In this document: piece after piece, positions 1 to 6,701 of the stretch
Position numbering within the stretch: position 1 is the first letter of the stretch
How the letters are laid out: every line of letters starts with the position of its first letter
NCBI GenBank assembly: GCA_008080615.1
Contig: VIKJ01000053.1
Span: 9,459 to 16,159 of the forward strand
Length of the DNA stretch: 6,701 nt
Direction: 5' to 3'
Origin: Chitinophagaceae bacterium
GTDB lineage: Bacteria > Bacteroidota > Bacteroidia > Chitinophagales > Chitinophagaceae
Program-made: the position numbers and the translations under genes
The notes under the pieces: model-generated
What the model was told of the DNA's origin: nothing
Databases searched by the model: none
Seen by the model: the letters and a program-made list of their open reading frames with translations, nothing else

Positions 1-32
1 AAGAGGAGGCTGCTCATTTGCTTTAACAAAAT

Positions 33-3000
33 TTATTTAATTGTTTTCATCAAGTCTTTTACAGCTGCTTCTAATTGTTGGTCTACTCCTTTTTTAACAA
101 CGTCATATTCATTCATTACTTTAATATCAGGTTCTGTTTGGCTATTCTCTAAATACTTGCCTGCATTGGTTTTTACACCAACAGAAGGTGCGCCCCAACG
201 AATCCCAGTATCCATCAATCCTTCCCATCCTGCAAAACTACAAGTACCAGGAACTGGCATACCTACCAGTTTATTTACTTTTAATTCTTGCACCATAAAT
301 GCATAACAATGACCATCACTGTAATTAGCTTCATTGGCTAAAGAGATACTAGGCTTAGTCCATCTGAAGTTGGGTTCAAATCCATTGCTTCTTACATCAT
401 TAGTATAGTCCATGAATTTTTTACCACTTAAGAATACGGCCAAATCTGCAACAAGGTCTCCACCACCATTGTTACGCGTATCAACTACTACCCCTTTCTT
501 TTCAAAATACTTACCCATGACATCTTCGTAAGTGCTTCTAAAAGTTCCATCACTCATTCCGGGAATATGTACATAACCCAATTCACCACCACTCATTTTT
601 TCTACTTCATCTGCATTGCGTTTTACCCAACGCTTGTACAACAATCCATTTTCTTCTCCGCTAGAAACCGGCTTTACTATAACTTCTCTTTTAGCAGTTC
701 CTTCTTGTAATACCAGTAAAACATTTTTACCGGTTTTGCGATTGAGGTATTGCGCAATGTCTTTATCTGCAGTAATAGTTTCTCCATCTATAGATTCTAT
801 AATGGTACCAGCTGCAATATTTAAACCTGCTTTATCTAATGGACCCTCTTTAATTACTTCTTCAATTTTTACGCCCACTCCTTTATACGCAACATCATAA
901 AAAACACCTAATGAAGCAGTAGCATCTCCTGATGGATTAAAACTACCATATGCAGCACCACTATGGCTTACATTGAGCTCTCCTAATAATTCACTTAGCA
1001 TTTCACTAAACTCATAGTTATTGCCGATAGAAGAAATGTATTGATCATAGTCGGGCTTATAACTATCCCAATCAATACCATGGAATGTTTTATTATAAAA
1101 TGTTTTCTTGGTTCTGCGCCATACATGATTAAACATGGCTTGACGCTCTGCAGTACTATTCACCATCATTTCTCCATTGATAGCAATTCGTTCTTGCTTA
1201 CTGCTTACAGGATCTAGTTTAATGATGCCTCCATCGCTGCTAATGAAAATACTTTTTTGATCCTTATCCCAAACCATACTTGCAAAACCTGCATTCAATG
1301 GAACCAACATTTTGGTTTCCTTCGTACGCAAATTGGTAGTCCATAAATTCATGCCTCTTTCGAATCTTGCCAAGTAATACAATGTTTCTCCGTCTTTGCT
1401 TAACAATGCATCTCCCATACTAGAAGAATGAATGGTCACTTTTGCTTTACGTTGACTCAACCCTTCCCACTCAACAACCACGCTGTCTTTTACAACTGCT
1501 TTCTTTTTACTAGTATCTGCCTTGGCTTTATTTTCTTCTGCTTCTTTTAATAAAGCAAATTCATCTTTACTTAATTTAAAACGATCAAATGCTTCTTGTG
1601 TAAAAAACATCATGTATGCATCACTTTGTGCTCCGCCGCTCATGGCTGCTGCTCTTAAGCCATCGCGGTTGCTTTGCCATAACATAGCTTTACCACCCAT
1701 TACCCATTTAGGTCTATAATCGTTGAAACCATTTTCGGTGATATTCATAATTTTTTTACCATCTACACTGGCTAAACCAACTTCTCCTACTGCGCTTCCA
1801 GGAACAGAGTAATCAAATAATAACCATTTAGAATCTGGGCTCCATTGGTAGTACTGATCATTTTCCATCCATGCAAAAATTTGCTTGGTATTGAGTATAC
1901 TTCTGGCTTGTTTGGTAGCAAAATTATAAATGCGCACATTGTCTCTATTCTCTACATAAGCCATTTCCTTTCCGTCTGGAGAATACAATGGCAAGGTATT
2001 GTCATTGGCGTTTTCTAAAACAGGTGTTTCTTTAATTAAAGTAGAAACAAAGAAATAAGGTTCATCAGCACGAACTATTTTAGATTCATAAATACTCCAT
2101 TTGTTATTTCTTTCGGCAGTGTAAATAATAGATTTACTATCAGGAGAAAATCCTACACTGGTTTCTTGCTCTGGTGTATTAGTAATTCTTTTAGTAATGC
2201 CACCTTCTACACTGGTAACAAAAACATCCCCTCTAAAAATAAAGGCAACTTCTTTTCCGTTTGGAGCAACACTAATACCACTACCATTGGCCACTCTAAT
2301 TACTTGCTCATCATTTTTACGATTATCGGCCGTAATAGAAACAGCTAATTTTTTTGCTCCCGTACCTGGCTTCATGGTATAGAGTTCACCATCATAACCA
2401 AAACAAATAGTACCATCATTAGATGCACTTAAAAAACGAACGGGATGTTTTTTGTAACTGGTAAGTTGTTCGCTTTTGCCGCCAGCCAAACTCATTATAT
2501 GAATATTAAAACTGCCAGATTCTTCACTTAAGTAGAGCATAGACTTCTCTCCATCCGTAAATACAGGGCTGCGATCTTCTCCAATAAAATTAGTGATCTT
2601 GCTATGCTTTCCTGCTTTTACATCATATACCCAAATATCTCGGGCAATTGAAGACACTTGGTGCTTACGCCATGTATTCTCTCCACCTTTTTTATCATGA
2701 TAAATAAGTTTGCTTCCATCATTGCTATACTTTACATCTTCTGCAGGAGTAGTCAATAACTGAACAGGACGGCTTCCATTGGCACTTACACTATATAGTT
2801 CGGGCATAGAGCCAGTAGGAAATTGACGGTTGCTTGCCAAATCTAAACGGGAAGAACCGTACACTATATTTTTATCATCTGGAGAAAAATCATAGGGATA
2901 TTCTTGAGCAGAATGAAACGTAATTCGTTTTGCTTCACCTCCATTAATTCCAATAGTAAAAATGTCGAAATTACCATAGCGATCACTGGCAAATGCAATG

Positions 3001-3188
3001 GTTTTGCTATCATTACTCCAAACAGGCATAAAATCATGTGCTTCATGCATGGTAAGCGGAACAGCCGTACCACCTGTACTAGGTATTTTATAAATATCTC
3101 CTTTGAAAGTAAAAACGATTGTTTTTCCATCGGGAGAAATGGAAGAATAACGAATCCATTTAGGATCGGATTGAGCAGAACAGTTGCT
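33..3188 (-). CDS. Tricorn-like S41 serine peptidase with WD40-like propeller and PDZ domain; start and signal peptide disrupted
   Basis: A secreted or periplasmic tricorn-type peptidase that cleaves oligopeptides; physiological substrates are unknown. Numbering is from the first in-frame ATG (3050). Residues 1 to about 590 are WD40/PD40-like blades with repeated SPDxK motifs (FSPDDK, YSPDGK, WSPDSK). A Lys-rich linker lies near 498-518. The tricorn C1 core is about 630-715, with the family stretch GELNVSHSG carrying His696. A PDZ domain follows (about 720-795), then the S41 domain with DTRNNGGG, nucleophile Ser911-Asp912 (NYSDGH) and Glu968 (YLENSQTEPD). The catalytic set therefore looks complete. 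Homology continues upstream of 3050 for 43 codons (SAQSDPKWIRY, then SISPDGK and GDIYKIPSTGG) up to a TGA at 3189-3191, with no ATG, GTG or TTG among them, so 3050 is not the true start. An intact relative would have a signal peptide ending in AQ just before SDPKW. The body is free of other frame breaks. Divergent from the pxp operon. Family call is sure; functionality is doubtful. Confidence 0.92.
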   Translation of the reverse strand, partial: SNCSAQSDPKWIRYSSISPDGKTIVFTFKGDIYKIPSTGGTAVPLTMHEAHDFMPVWSNDSKTIAFASDRYGNFDIFTIGINGGEAKRITFHSAQEYPYDFSPDDKNIVYGSSRLDLASNRQFPTGSMPELYSVSANGSRPVQLLTTPAEDVKYSNDGSKLIYHDKKGGENTWRKHQVSSIARDIWVYDVKAGKHSKITNFIGEDRSPVFTDGEKSMLYLSEESGSFNIHIMSLAGGKSEQLTSYKKHPVRFLSASNDGTICFGYDGELYTMKPGTGAKKLAVSITADNRKNDEQVIRVANGSGISVAPNGKEVAFIFRGDVFVTSVEGGITKRITNTPEQETSVGFSPDSKSIIYTAERNNKWSIYESKIVRADEPYFFVSTLIKETPVLENANDNTLPLYSPDGKEMAYVENRDNVRIYNFATKQARSILNTKQIFAWMENDQYYQWSPDSKWLLFDYSVPGSAVGEVGLASVDGKKIMNITENGFNDYRPKWVMGGKAMLWQSNRDGLRAAAMSGGAQSDAYMMFFTQEAFDRFKLSKDEFALLKEAEENKAKADTSKKKAVVKDSVVVEWEGLSQRKAKVTIHSSSMGDALLSKDGETLYYLARFERGMNLWTTNLRTKETKMLVPLNAGFASMVWDKDQKSIFISSDGGIIKLDPVSSKQERIAINGEMMVNSTAERQAMFNHVWRRTKKTFYNKTFHGIDWDSYKPDYDQYISSIGNNYEFSEMLSELLGELNVSHSGAAYGSFNPSGDATASLGVFYDVAYKGVGVKIEEVIKEGPLDKAGLNIAAGTIIESIDGETITADKDIAQYLNRKTGKNVLLVLQEGTAKREVIVKPVSSGEENGLLYKRWVKRNADEVEKMSGGELGYVHIPGMSDGTFRSTYEDVMGKYFEKKGVVVDTRNNGGGDLVADLAVFLSGKKFMDYTNDVRSNGFEPNFRWTKPSISLANEANYSDGHCYAFMVQELKVNKLVGMPVPGTCSFAGWEGLMDTGIRWGAPSVGVKTNAGKYLENSQTEPDIKVMNEYDVVKKGVDQQLEAAVKDLMKTIK

Positions 3189-3196
3189 TCATACAT
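3177..3196 (-). other. Collapsed signal-peptide region of the peptidase gene
   Basis: Three frames meet here. An ATG at 3192 reads MKQLFCSIRS and then stops; MKQLF looks like a normal signal-peptide start. An ATG at 3196 reads MYEATVLLN and runs on in a non-homologous frame. The homologous frame reads stop-SNCSAQSDPKW. Joining MKQLF to CSAQ needs an insertion of 3n+2 bases, which fits loss of the hydrophobic core codons between the two. The disruption is read directly from the sequence; the deletion is an inference. Confidence 0.7.
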
Positions 3197-3280
3197 TTTT
3201 TAGTTGAAAATGAAAGATAATAAAGAAGCCGATTATTTAGAAATGAAATAGATAAATGGTTAAATGAGTACCTTACGTAT
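3197..3280. promoter_or_regulatory. Divergent intergenic region between the peptidase gene and the pxp operon
   Basis: An AT-rich spacer of about 85 bp separates the two divergent transcription units, so it should hold at least one promoter in each direction. No Shine-Dalgarno sequence precedes the pxpB ATG at 3281, which is normal for Bacteroidota. I found no convincing -33/-7 pair for the plus strand and no clear operator palindrome. Confidence 0.55.
3212..3219 (-). promoter_or_regulatory. Possible Bacteroidota -7 element (TATCTTTC) for the peptidase gene
   Basis: On the minus strand, TATCTTTC matches 7 of 8 positions if the Bacteroidota -7 consensus TAnnTTTG is scored with its two free positions. 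It lies about 20 bases before the ATGs at 3192 and 3196, giving a very short A-rich leader (CAACTAAAAA). No good TTG -33 element is found at the expected distance, so this is tentative. Confidence 0.25.
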
Positions 3281-4000
3281 ATGGAAGCCCCAGCATATCA
3301 TATTTACCCATTAGGAGACAGGGGATTAACCATAGAATTGGGCAAGGATATTAATGCAACCACCAACCGGCAAGTTCACCAGCTTTTTCGTCAACTTCAG
3401 CACAATCCAATTCAATTTGTTTCCGATATTATCCCTGCTTATAGCAGTGTCTCAATTATTTATGATACCAATGCTATAAAAAAAGCCTTTCCACATGAAT
3501 TGGCTTTCGACTATGTTAAAGGGCAATTAATTGATCGATTAAATAGTTTGGATACTTATGAAACAAACCATCTCATCAAGCATATTCCCGTATGTTATGA
3601 TGTTTCACTAGCACCCGACTTAAAAGCTGTTGCAGCACATGCACAAATTTCAGTGGAGGAATTAATTCGCATACATACTGCATTGGTGTATACCGTTTAC
3701 ATGATTGGGTTTCTTCCAGGATTTCCCTATATGGCTTCTGTAGATAAAAAAATTCAGATGCCCCGAAAAGCACAACCCCAACTAATAGTACCAGCAGGAA
3801 GTGTTGGTATTGCAGGAGAACAAACGGGCATTTATCCTTTAGATTCTCCAGGAGGATGGCAGTTGATAGGACAAACTCCTTTATTGCTTTTTGATGTTGC
3901 CTTAGAAACACCCTGCTTATTAGAGCCAGGCCAACAAGTGCAGTTTAACGCAATTTCTTTAGCTGAGTTTTATGCAATCAAAAAAGAAATTTCAGCATGA
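3281..4000 (+). CDS. pxpB: 5-oxoprolinase subunit PxpB (KipI / allophanate hydrolase subunit 1 family)
   Basis: One of three subunits of the cytoplasmic ATP-dependent 5-oxoprolinase, which hydrolyses 5-oxoproline to L-glutamate. PxpB and PxpC together resemble the two halves of the allophanate/urea-amidolyase carboxyltransferase-like domain. The 239 residues match the family in length. The N-terminus reads YPLGDRGLTIELG, as in KipI-type proteins, which supports the ATG at 3281. The C-terminal domain has all the signature stretches: GFLPGFPYM (143-151), PRKAQP, VPAGSVGIAG (170-179), QTGIYPLDSPGGW (SPGGW at 189-193) and LLLFD. No break or missing segment was seen. The stop overlaps the pxpC start (ATGA), pointing to translational coupling. 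The homologue KipI in Bacillus is also known as an inhibitor of the kinase KinA; the pxpBCA context here favours the oxoprolinase role. Confidence 0.95.
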   Translation: MEAPAYHIYPLGDRGLTIELGKDINATTNRQVHQLFRQLQHNPIQFVSDIIPAYSSVSIIYDTNAIKKAFPHELAFDYVKGQLIDRLNSLDTYETNHLIKHIPVCYDVSLAPDLKAVAAHAQISVEELIRIHTALVYTVYMIGFLPGFPYMASVDKKIQMPRKAQPQLIVPAGSVGIAGEQTGIYPLDSPGGWQLIGQTPLLLFDVALETPCLLEPGQQVQFNAISLAEFYAIKKEISA

Positions 4001-4983
4001 GTATACGCATTCTTAAACCTGGCTTATTAACTACCCTGCAAGATGCAGGGCGTATGGGATTTCAGCATTTAGGCGTAAACCCAGGAGGAGCAATGGATTT
4101 ACGTGCCATGCAAACAGCCAATGCCTTGGTATTAAATGGATTGGATGAAGCAGTGATTGAATTTTATTTTCCTGCACCCGTTATACAATTTAAAGCAGCT
4201 TCATTCATTGCATTGAGTGGTGCTGATTTTTCTGCAACTGCAAACGGCACCCCAATTCCTATCAATCATCCTATTTATTTACCAGCAAATACAGTGTTGC
4301 AATTCAATAGAAAGATACAAGGTCAAATTGGATACCTAGCTGTACAAGGTGGTTTTGATTTAAGTGATTGGCTAAATAGTTATAGCACCAATTTAAAAGT
4401 AGCCGCAGGCGGTTTTGAAGGAAGGACCTTACTAACAGGAGATGAAATAGATTTAAAAAGGCATGCAAAATGGAATGGTTCGGGTATTGAATCTGCTGTA
4501 ATGCCTTGGAAGGCAGCTACTGAATCTTTTTATACTACCAACCCCTTTCGTTTTATTCCAGGGAATGAATTTGATTTATTAAGCGAGCATGCAAAAAAAA
4601 TATTTACAACAGAAGGTTTCACTATTCAACCGCAAAGTGACCGTATGGGTTATCGCTTACACGGACCCACTTTAGATGTAGCAATATCAACAGAAATGAT
4701 TTCTACAGCAGTTACAAGAGGAACCATACAACGCTTACCCAGTGGGCAATGTATTGTATTAATGGCCGATCATCAAACTACAGGAGGTTACCCAAGAATT
4801 GGGCATATCATCAGTGCCGATTTACCTGGATTGGCACAAAAAGGTTCGGCCGAAGTATTGCATTTTACACCCACCGATTTATTTACAGCAGAAAATTTAT
4901 GGGTAGCACAAGAGCAACATTTGCAACAATTAAAGAATGCCTGTATCTTACAACTTGATGCATACCATCGAATTCCCTTTTGA
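3997..4983 (+). CDS. pxpC: 5-oxoprolinase subunit PxpC (KipA / biotin-dependent carboxyltransferase family)
   Basis: Partner of PxpB in the 5-oxoprolinase complex; cytoplasmic. The 328 residues run slightly longer than typical members. Family landmarks in order are LTTLQDAGRMG (QDAGR at 16-20), GVNPGGAMD where many relatives have GVPxSGAMD, IALSGADF, YLAVQGGFD, FRFIPG, SDRMGYRL (214-221) and VLMADHQTTGGYP (MAD at 256-258), followed by LPGLAQKG. Despite the family name the protein does not act on biotin in this complex. The ATG shares four bases with the pxpB stop. The 3' end overlaps the pxpA start by 26 bp, and the last residues (DAYHRIPF) fall across the suspected short deletion in pxpA, so the true C-terminus may differ from what is read here. 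The rest is intact. Confidence 0.94.
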   Translation: MSIRILKPGLLTTLQDAGRMGFQHLGVNPGGAMDLRAMQTANALVLNGLDEAVIEFYFPAPVIQFKAASFIALSGADFSATANGTPIPINHPIYLPANTVLQFNRKIQGQIGYLAVQGGFDLSDWLNSYSTNLKVAAGGFEGRTLLTGDEIDLKRHAKWNGSGIESAVMPWKAATESFYTTNPFRFIPGNEFDLLSEHAKKIFTTEGFTIQPQSDRMGYRLHGPTLDVAISTEMISTAVTRGTIQRLPSGQCIVLMADHQTTGGYPRIGHIISADLPGLAQKGSAEVLHFTPTDLFTAENLWVAQEQHLQQLKNACILQLDAYHRIPF

Positions 4984-5680
4984 TAACAGACTGATGCCCT
5001 TTATCAGTTCTGCCAATATTGCTTGCGGTTTTCATGCGGGGGATGAAGACACCATTAAAAGAACTATTGACCTTTGTTTGATAGACGAAGTGGCCATTGG
5101 AGCGCATCCCGGTTTTAATGACAGGGTTAATTTTGGCAGAACCAATATGCAATTAACTGCTTGTGAGCTTTACGATTTATTTGCCGAACAAATTGAACTG
5201 ATGCAACGCATTTGCCGAAGAGAAGGTTGTTTATTGCATCATGTTAAACCCCATGGAGCATTGTATAATATGGCTGCCGCCAATGCAGAAATGAGTTATA
5301 CCATTGCTGCTGTTATAAAAGAATTAGACGCTTCTTTAATTGTTTATGGATTAAGCAATAGTCATTTAATTACTGAAGCAAAAAAAATGGGCTTACAAAC
5401 TGCTTCTGAAGTTTTTGCCGATAGAACCTATCAACCCGATGGAACACTTACACCAAGAACAAATTCACTTGCGTTAATTAATAACACCGAAGATGCATTG
5501 GCGCAGTCTTTGCAAATGGTGTTAGAAAAAACAGTAACCGCTGTTGATGGTTCAATTGTTTCAATAGATGCAGCCACTATTTGTATTCATGGAGATGGAG
5601 ATCATGCAGTTGATTTTGCCAAAGCCATTCACCATCACTTTCTTAAAAACAATATTCATCTTAAAACAATTGGGGCTTGA
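4958..5680 (+). CDS. pxpA: 5-oxoprolinase subunit PxpA (LamB/YcsF family), lacking the N-terminal DLNxD motif
   Basis: PxpA is the LamB/YcsF-fold subunit of 5-oxoprolinase and works with PxpB and PxpC. Counting from the ATG at 4958 (240 residues), conserved stretches are SSANIACGFHAGD (His26), IGAHPGF, FGRTNMQL, HHVKPHGALYN (PHG at 98-100), EVFADRTYQPDG (from 151), LTPRT, TAVDG and ICIHGDGDHAV. Position 4958 is preferred over the ATG at 4937 because MHTI aligns with the family start (E. coli begins MKIDLNADLGEG). The usual motif then fails: the protein goes from MHTI straight to EFPFDNRLMPF, leaving out about 7-8 residues that include two conserved aspartates. The gap keeps frame, so the ORF looks normal, but the enzyme may be inactive if it is real. 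The stop overlaps the TTG start of the next gene. Family identity is certain. Confidence 0.93.
   Translation: MHTIEFPFDNRLMPFISSANIACGFHAGDEDTIKRTIDLCLIDEVAIGAHPGFNDRVNFGRTNMQLTACELYDLFAEQIELMQRICRREGCLLHHVKPHGALYNMAAANAEMSYTIAAVIKELDASLIVYGLSNSHLITEAKKMGLQTASEVFADRTYQPDGTLTPRTNSLALINNTEDALAQSLQMVLEKTVTAVDGSIVSIDAATICIHGDGDHAVDFAKAIHHHFLKNNIHLKTIGA
4967..4976 (+). other. Suspected in-frame microdeletion in pxpA
   Basis: Between Ile4 and Asp9 of PxpA the sequence holds only four residues (EFPF). In E. coli PxpA, twelve residues including DLNADLGEG lie between the equivalent positions. A loss of 21-24 nt would explain this without changing frame. The comparison uses remembered family sequences rather than an alignment run here. 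Confidence 0.65.
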
Positions 5681-6701
5681 AAAAAGTACGTTCAACTGCT
5701 ATTACAGGTGCTGCTTTTTTAATGGCTACATCTGCCATTGGGCCTGGCTTTCTTACTCAAACCACTGTATTTACGCAACAGTTGGCAGCTAGTTTTGGAT
5801 TTGTTATAGTCATATCAGTATTACTAGATATTGGTGCACAGATGAATATTTGGCGCATCATTGCAGTAACAGAAAAAAGAGCACAGTTAATTGCCAATGA
5901 ACTTTTACCCGGCTTAGGATATATATTGGCAGGATTAATTGTTATTGGTGGGCTAGCATTGCGGATGTGGATTGGGCTTGCAAGTATTAACTGGCATGGA
6001 ACCATTGTATGGAAGCATGATTAGCTGTGTAATTGCCTTATTTATTTTTTGGAATAAGGAAGCAGGAAAAGCCATTGATGGATTTACCAAACTACTGGGT
6101 TTATTAATGATCTTGCTAACCATTTTTATTGTGTTTAAAGCAGATCCACCCATTGTTTCTGCAATTAAACATAGTTTTTTTCCAGAAAAAATTTCTGCAA
6201 TAGCCATTGTTACATTGGTAGGCGGAACAGTGGGGGGTTATATTAGTTTTTCGGGTGGTCATCGTTTATTAGATGCAGGAATTAAAGGTGAAGCTGCATT
6301 ACCCGATGTAAACAGAAGTGCCGTTACTGGTATTGTTGTTACCGCAATGATGCGTTTCTTATTGTTTCTTGCCGCATTGGGTGTAATTATGAAAGGCGTT
6401 GCATTAGATAGCACCAACCCTCCTGCTTCTGTTTTTAAATTAGCAGCAGGTGCCATCGGTTATAAATTTTTTGGCATAGTCATGTGGAGTGCTGCTATTA
6501 CTTCGGTAATAGGAGCAGCATATACTTCTGTATCATTCTTAAAAACATTTCATCCATTAATAGAACAATATGAGAAATGGATCATCAGCATCTTCATTGT
6601 ATTCTCTACCCTAGTTTTTGGTATTGCCGGTAATCCCATTCAAATATTAATTACAGTTGGCGCACTCAATGGATTGATCTTACCTATTGCATTGGGATTG
6701 A
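5677..6701 (+). pseudogene. NRAMP-superfamily transporter, frame-disrupted and cut by the window end
   Basis: A multi-pass inner-membrane transporter of the NRAMP superfamily. It starts at a TTG (5677) overlapping the pxpA stop as TTGA; the next ATG (5721) would remove part of TM1. The first frame gives MKKVRSTAITGAAFLMATSAIGPGF, then FTQQLAASFGF, ILDIG-type TM2 sequence (LLDIGAQMNIWRI) and VIGGLA, then leaves the family frame and stops at 6024. A second frame, shifted, resumes at about 5963 with GCGLGLQVLTGMEPLYG and continues unbroken to the window end through KEAGKAIDGFTKLLG, GGTVGGYISFSGGHRLLDAG, NPPASVFKLAAG and VGALNGLILPIALG. TM1 has GPGF where metal-carrying NRAMPs have DPGN, and the TM6 Met-Pro-His motif is absent. 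Together with its place after pxpBCA, a role in 5-oxoproline uptake rather than metal uptake is plausible (inference). The Bacillus gene ycsG is a comparable NRAMP-like neighbour of the PxpA homologue ycsF. Confidence 0.88.
5957..5965 (+). other. Frameshift junction in the transporter gene
   Basis: Before this point the coding frame is that of the TTG at 5677 (GTT ATT GGT GGG CTA GCA); from 5963 the homologous frame is the next one (GGA TGT GGA TTG GGC). The second frame has a TAG at 5954-5956, so it cannot start earlier. Family spacing in TM3 suggests that about 17 nt coding for a small Asn/Gly-rich segment are missing, which would shift the frame exactly as observed. Confidence 0.8.

Noticed and set aside
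1..32. Possible terminator after the peptidase stop codon
   Set aside because: Only 32 bases are visible and they hold no convincing stem followed by a T-run in the minus-strand direction.
1490..1560. Lys/Ala/Glu-rich stretch in the peptidase as a possible foreign insertion
   Set aside because: Charged linkers at this position between the propeller and the following domain are common in tricorn-like proteins of Bacteroidota.
616..2382. Several small plus-strand open frames antisense to the peptidase gene
   Set aside because: They lie wholly within the strongly conserved peptidase coding sequence, resemble no family I know, and have no separate translation signals.
2864..3196. Minus-strand open frame beginning MYEATVLLN that overlaps the peptidase 5' end
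   Set aside because: Its sequence is the peptidase gene read in the wrong frame, while the correct frame shows clear family homology. It only marks the disrupted start. A programmed frameshift is unlikely because no slippery site is evident and the signal peptide core would still be missing.
4937..4957. Earlier ATG for pxpA at 4937
   Set aside because: It adds MPVSYNL, which matches nothing in the family; MHTI at 4958 aligns with the usual start.
5953..6456. Minus-strand open frames opposite the transporter
   Set aside because: They are reverse-strand shadows of hydrophobic transmembrane coding sequence and show no recognisable protein features.

Overview
The window comes from a low-GC member of the Bacteroidota, tentatively a Chitinophagaceae-like organism. 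The evidence is the AT-rich coding style, short A-rich leaders without Shine-Dalgarno sites, a secreted tricorn-type S41 peptidase of the kind common in that phylum, and the overall gene content. No rRNA, tRNA, CRISPR array or insertion sequence is visible.

Layout: the minus strand from 33 to about 3190 is one long gene for a tricorn-like serine peptidase (WD40-like propeller, tricorn core, PDZ, S41 catalytic domain). An AT-rich divergent spacer of about 85 bp follows. The plus strand from 3281 to the window end is a tightly overlapping operon: pxpB, pxpC and pxpA (the three subunits of the prokaryotic ATP-dependent 5-oxoprolinase), then an NRAMP-superfamily transporter cut off by the window edge. 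The reading frames overlap at every junction (ATGA, 26 bp, TTGA), so the genes are probably co-transcribed and translationally coupled. PxpABC opens 5-oxoproline (pyroglutamate) to glutamate. The transporter lacks the usual metal-ligand motifs of NRAMP proteins and sits in the position expected of a dedicated uptake protein, so it is a candidate 5-oxoproline permease (inference).

The most notable thing is a set of three small lesions, each in a conserved part of a gene near its 5' end, in otherwise well-preserved genes. (1) The peptidase has no usable start in its own frame: a start-like MKQLF and a signal-peptide end CSAQ lie almost on top of each other in different frames, as if the hydrophobic core of the signal peptide had been deleted. 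(2) PxpA begins MHTIEFPFDN and lacks the near-universal first-strand motif DLNxDxGE, an in-frame loss of about 7-8 residues that an ORF caller would not notice. (3) The transporter is frame-disrupted at about 5957-5965 inside TM3, by a net loss of about 17 nt judged from my recollection of the family. Either this genome is losing these genes by short deletions, or the consensus sequence has short deletion errors; raw reads would decide. I see no undescribed defence or mobile system here.
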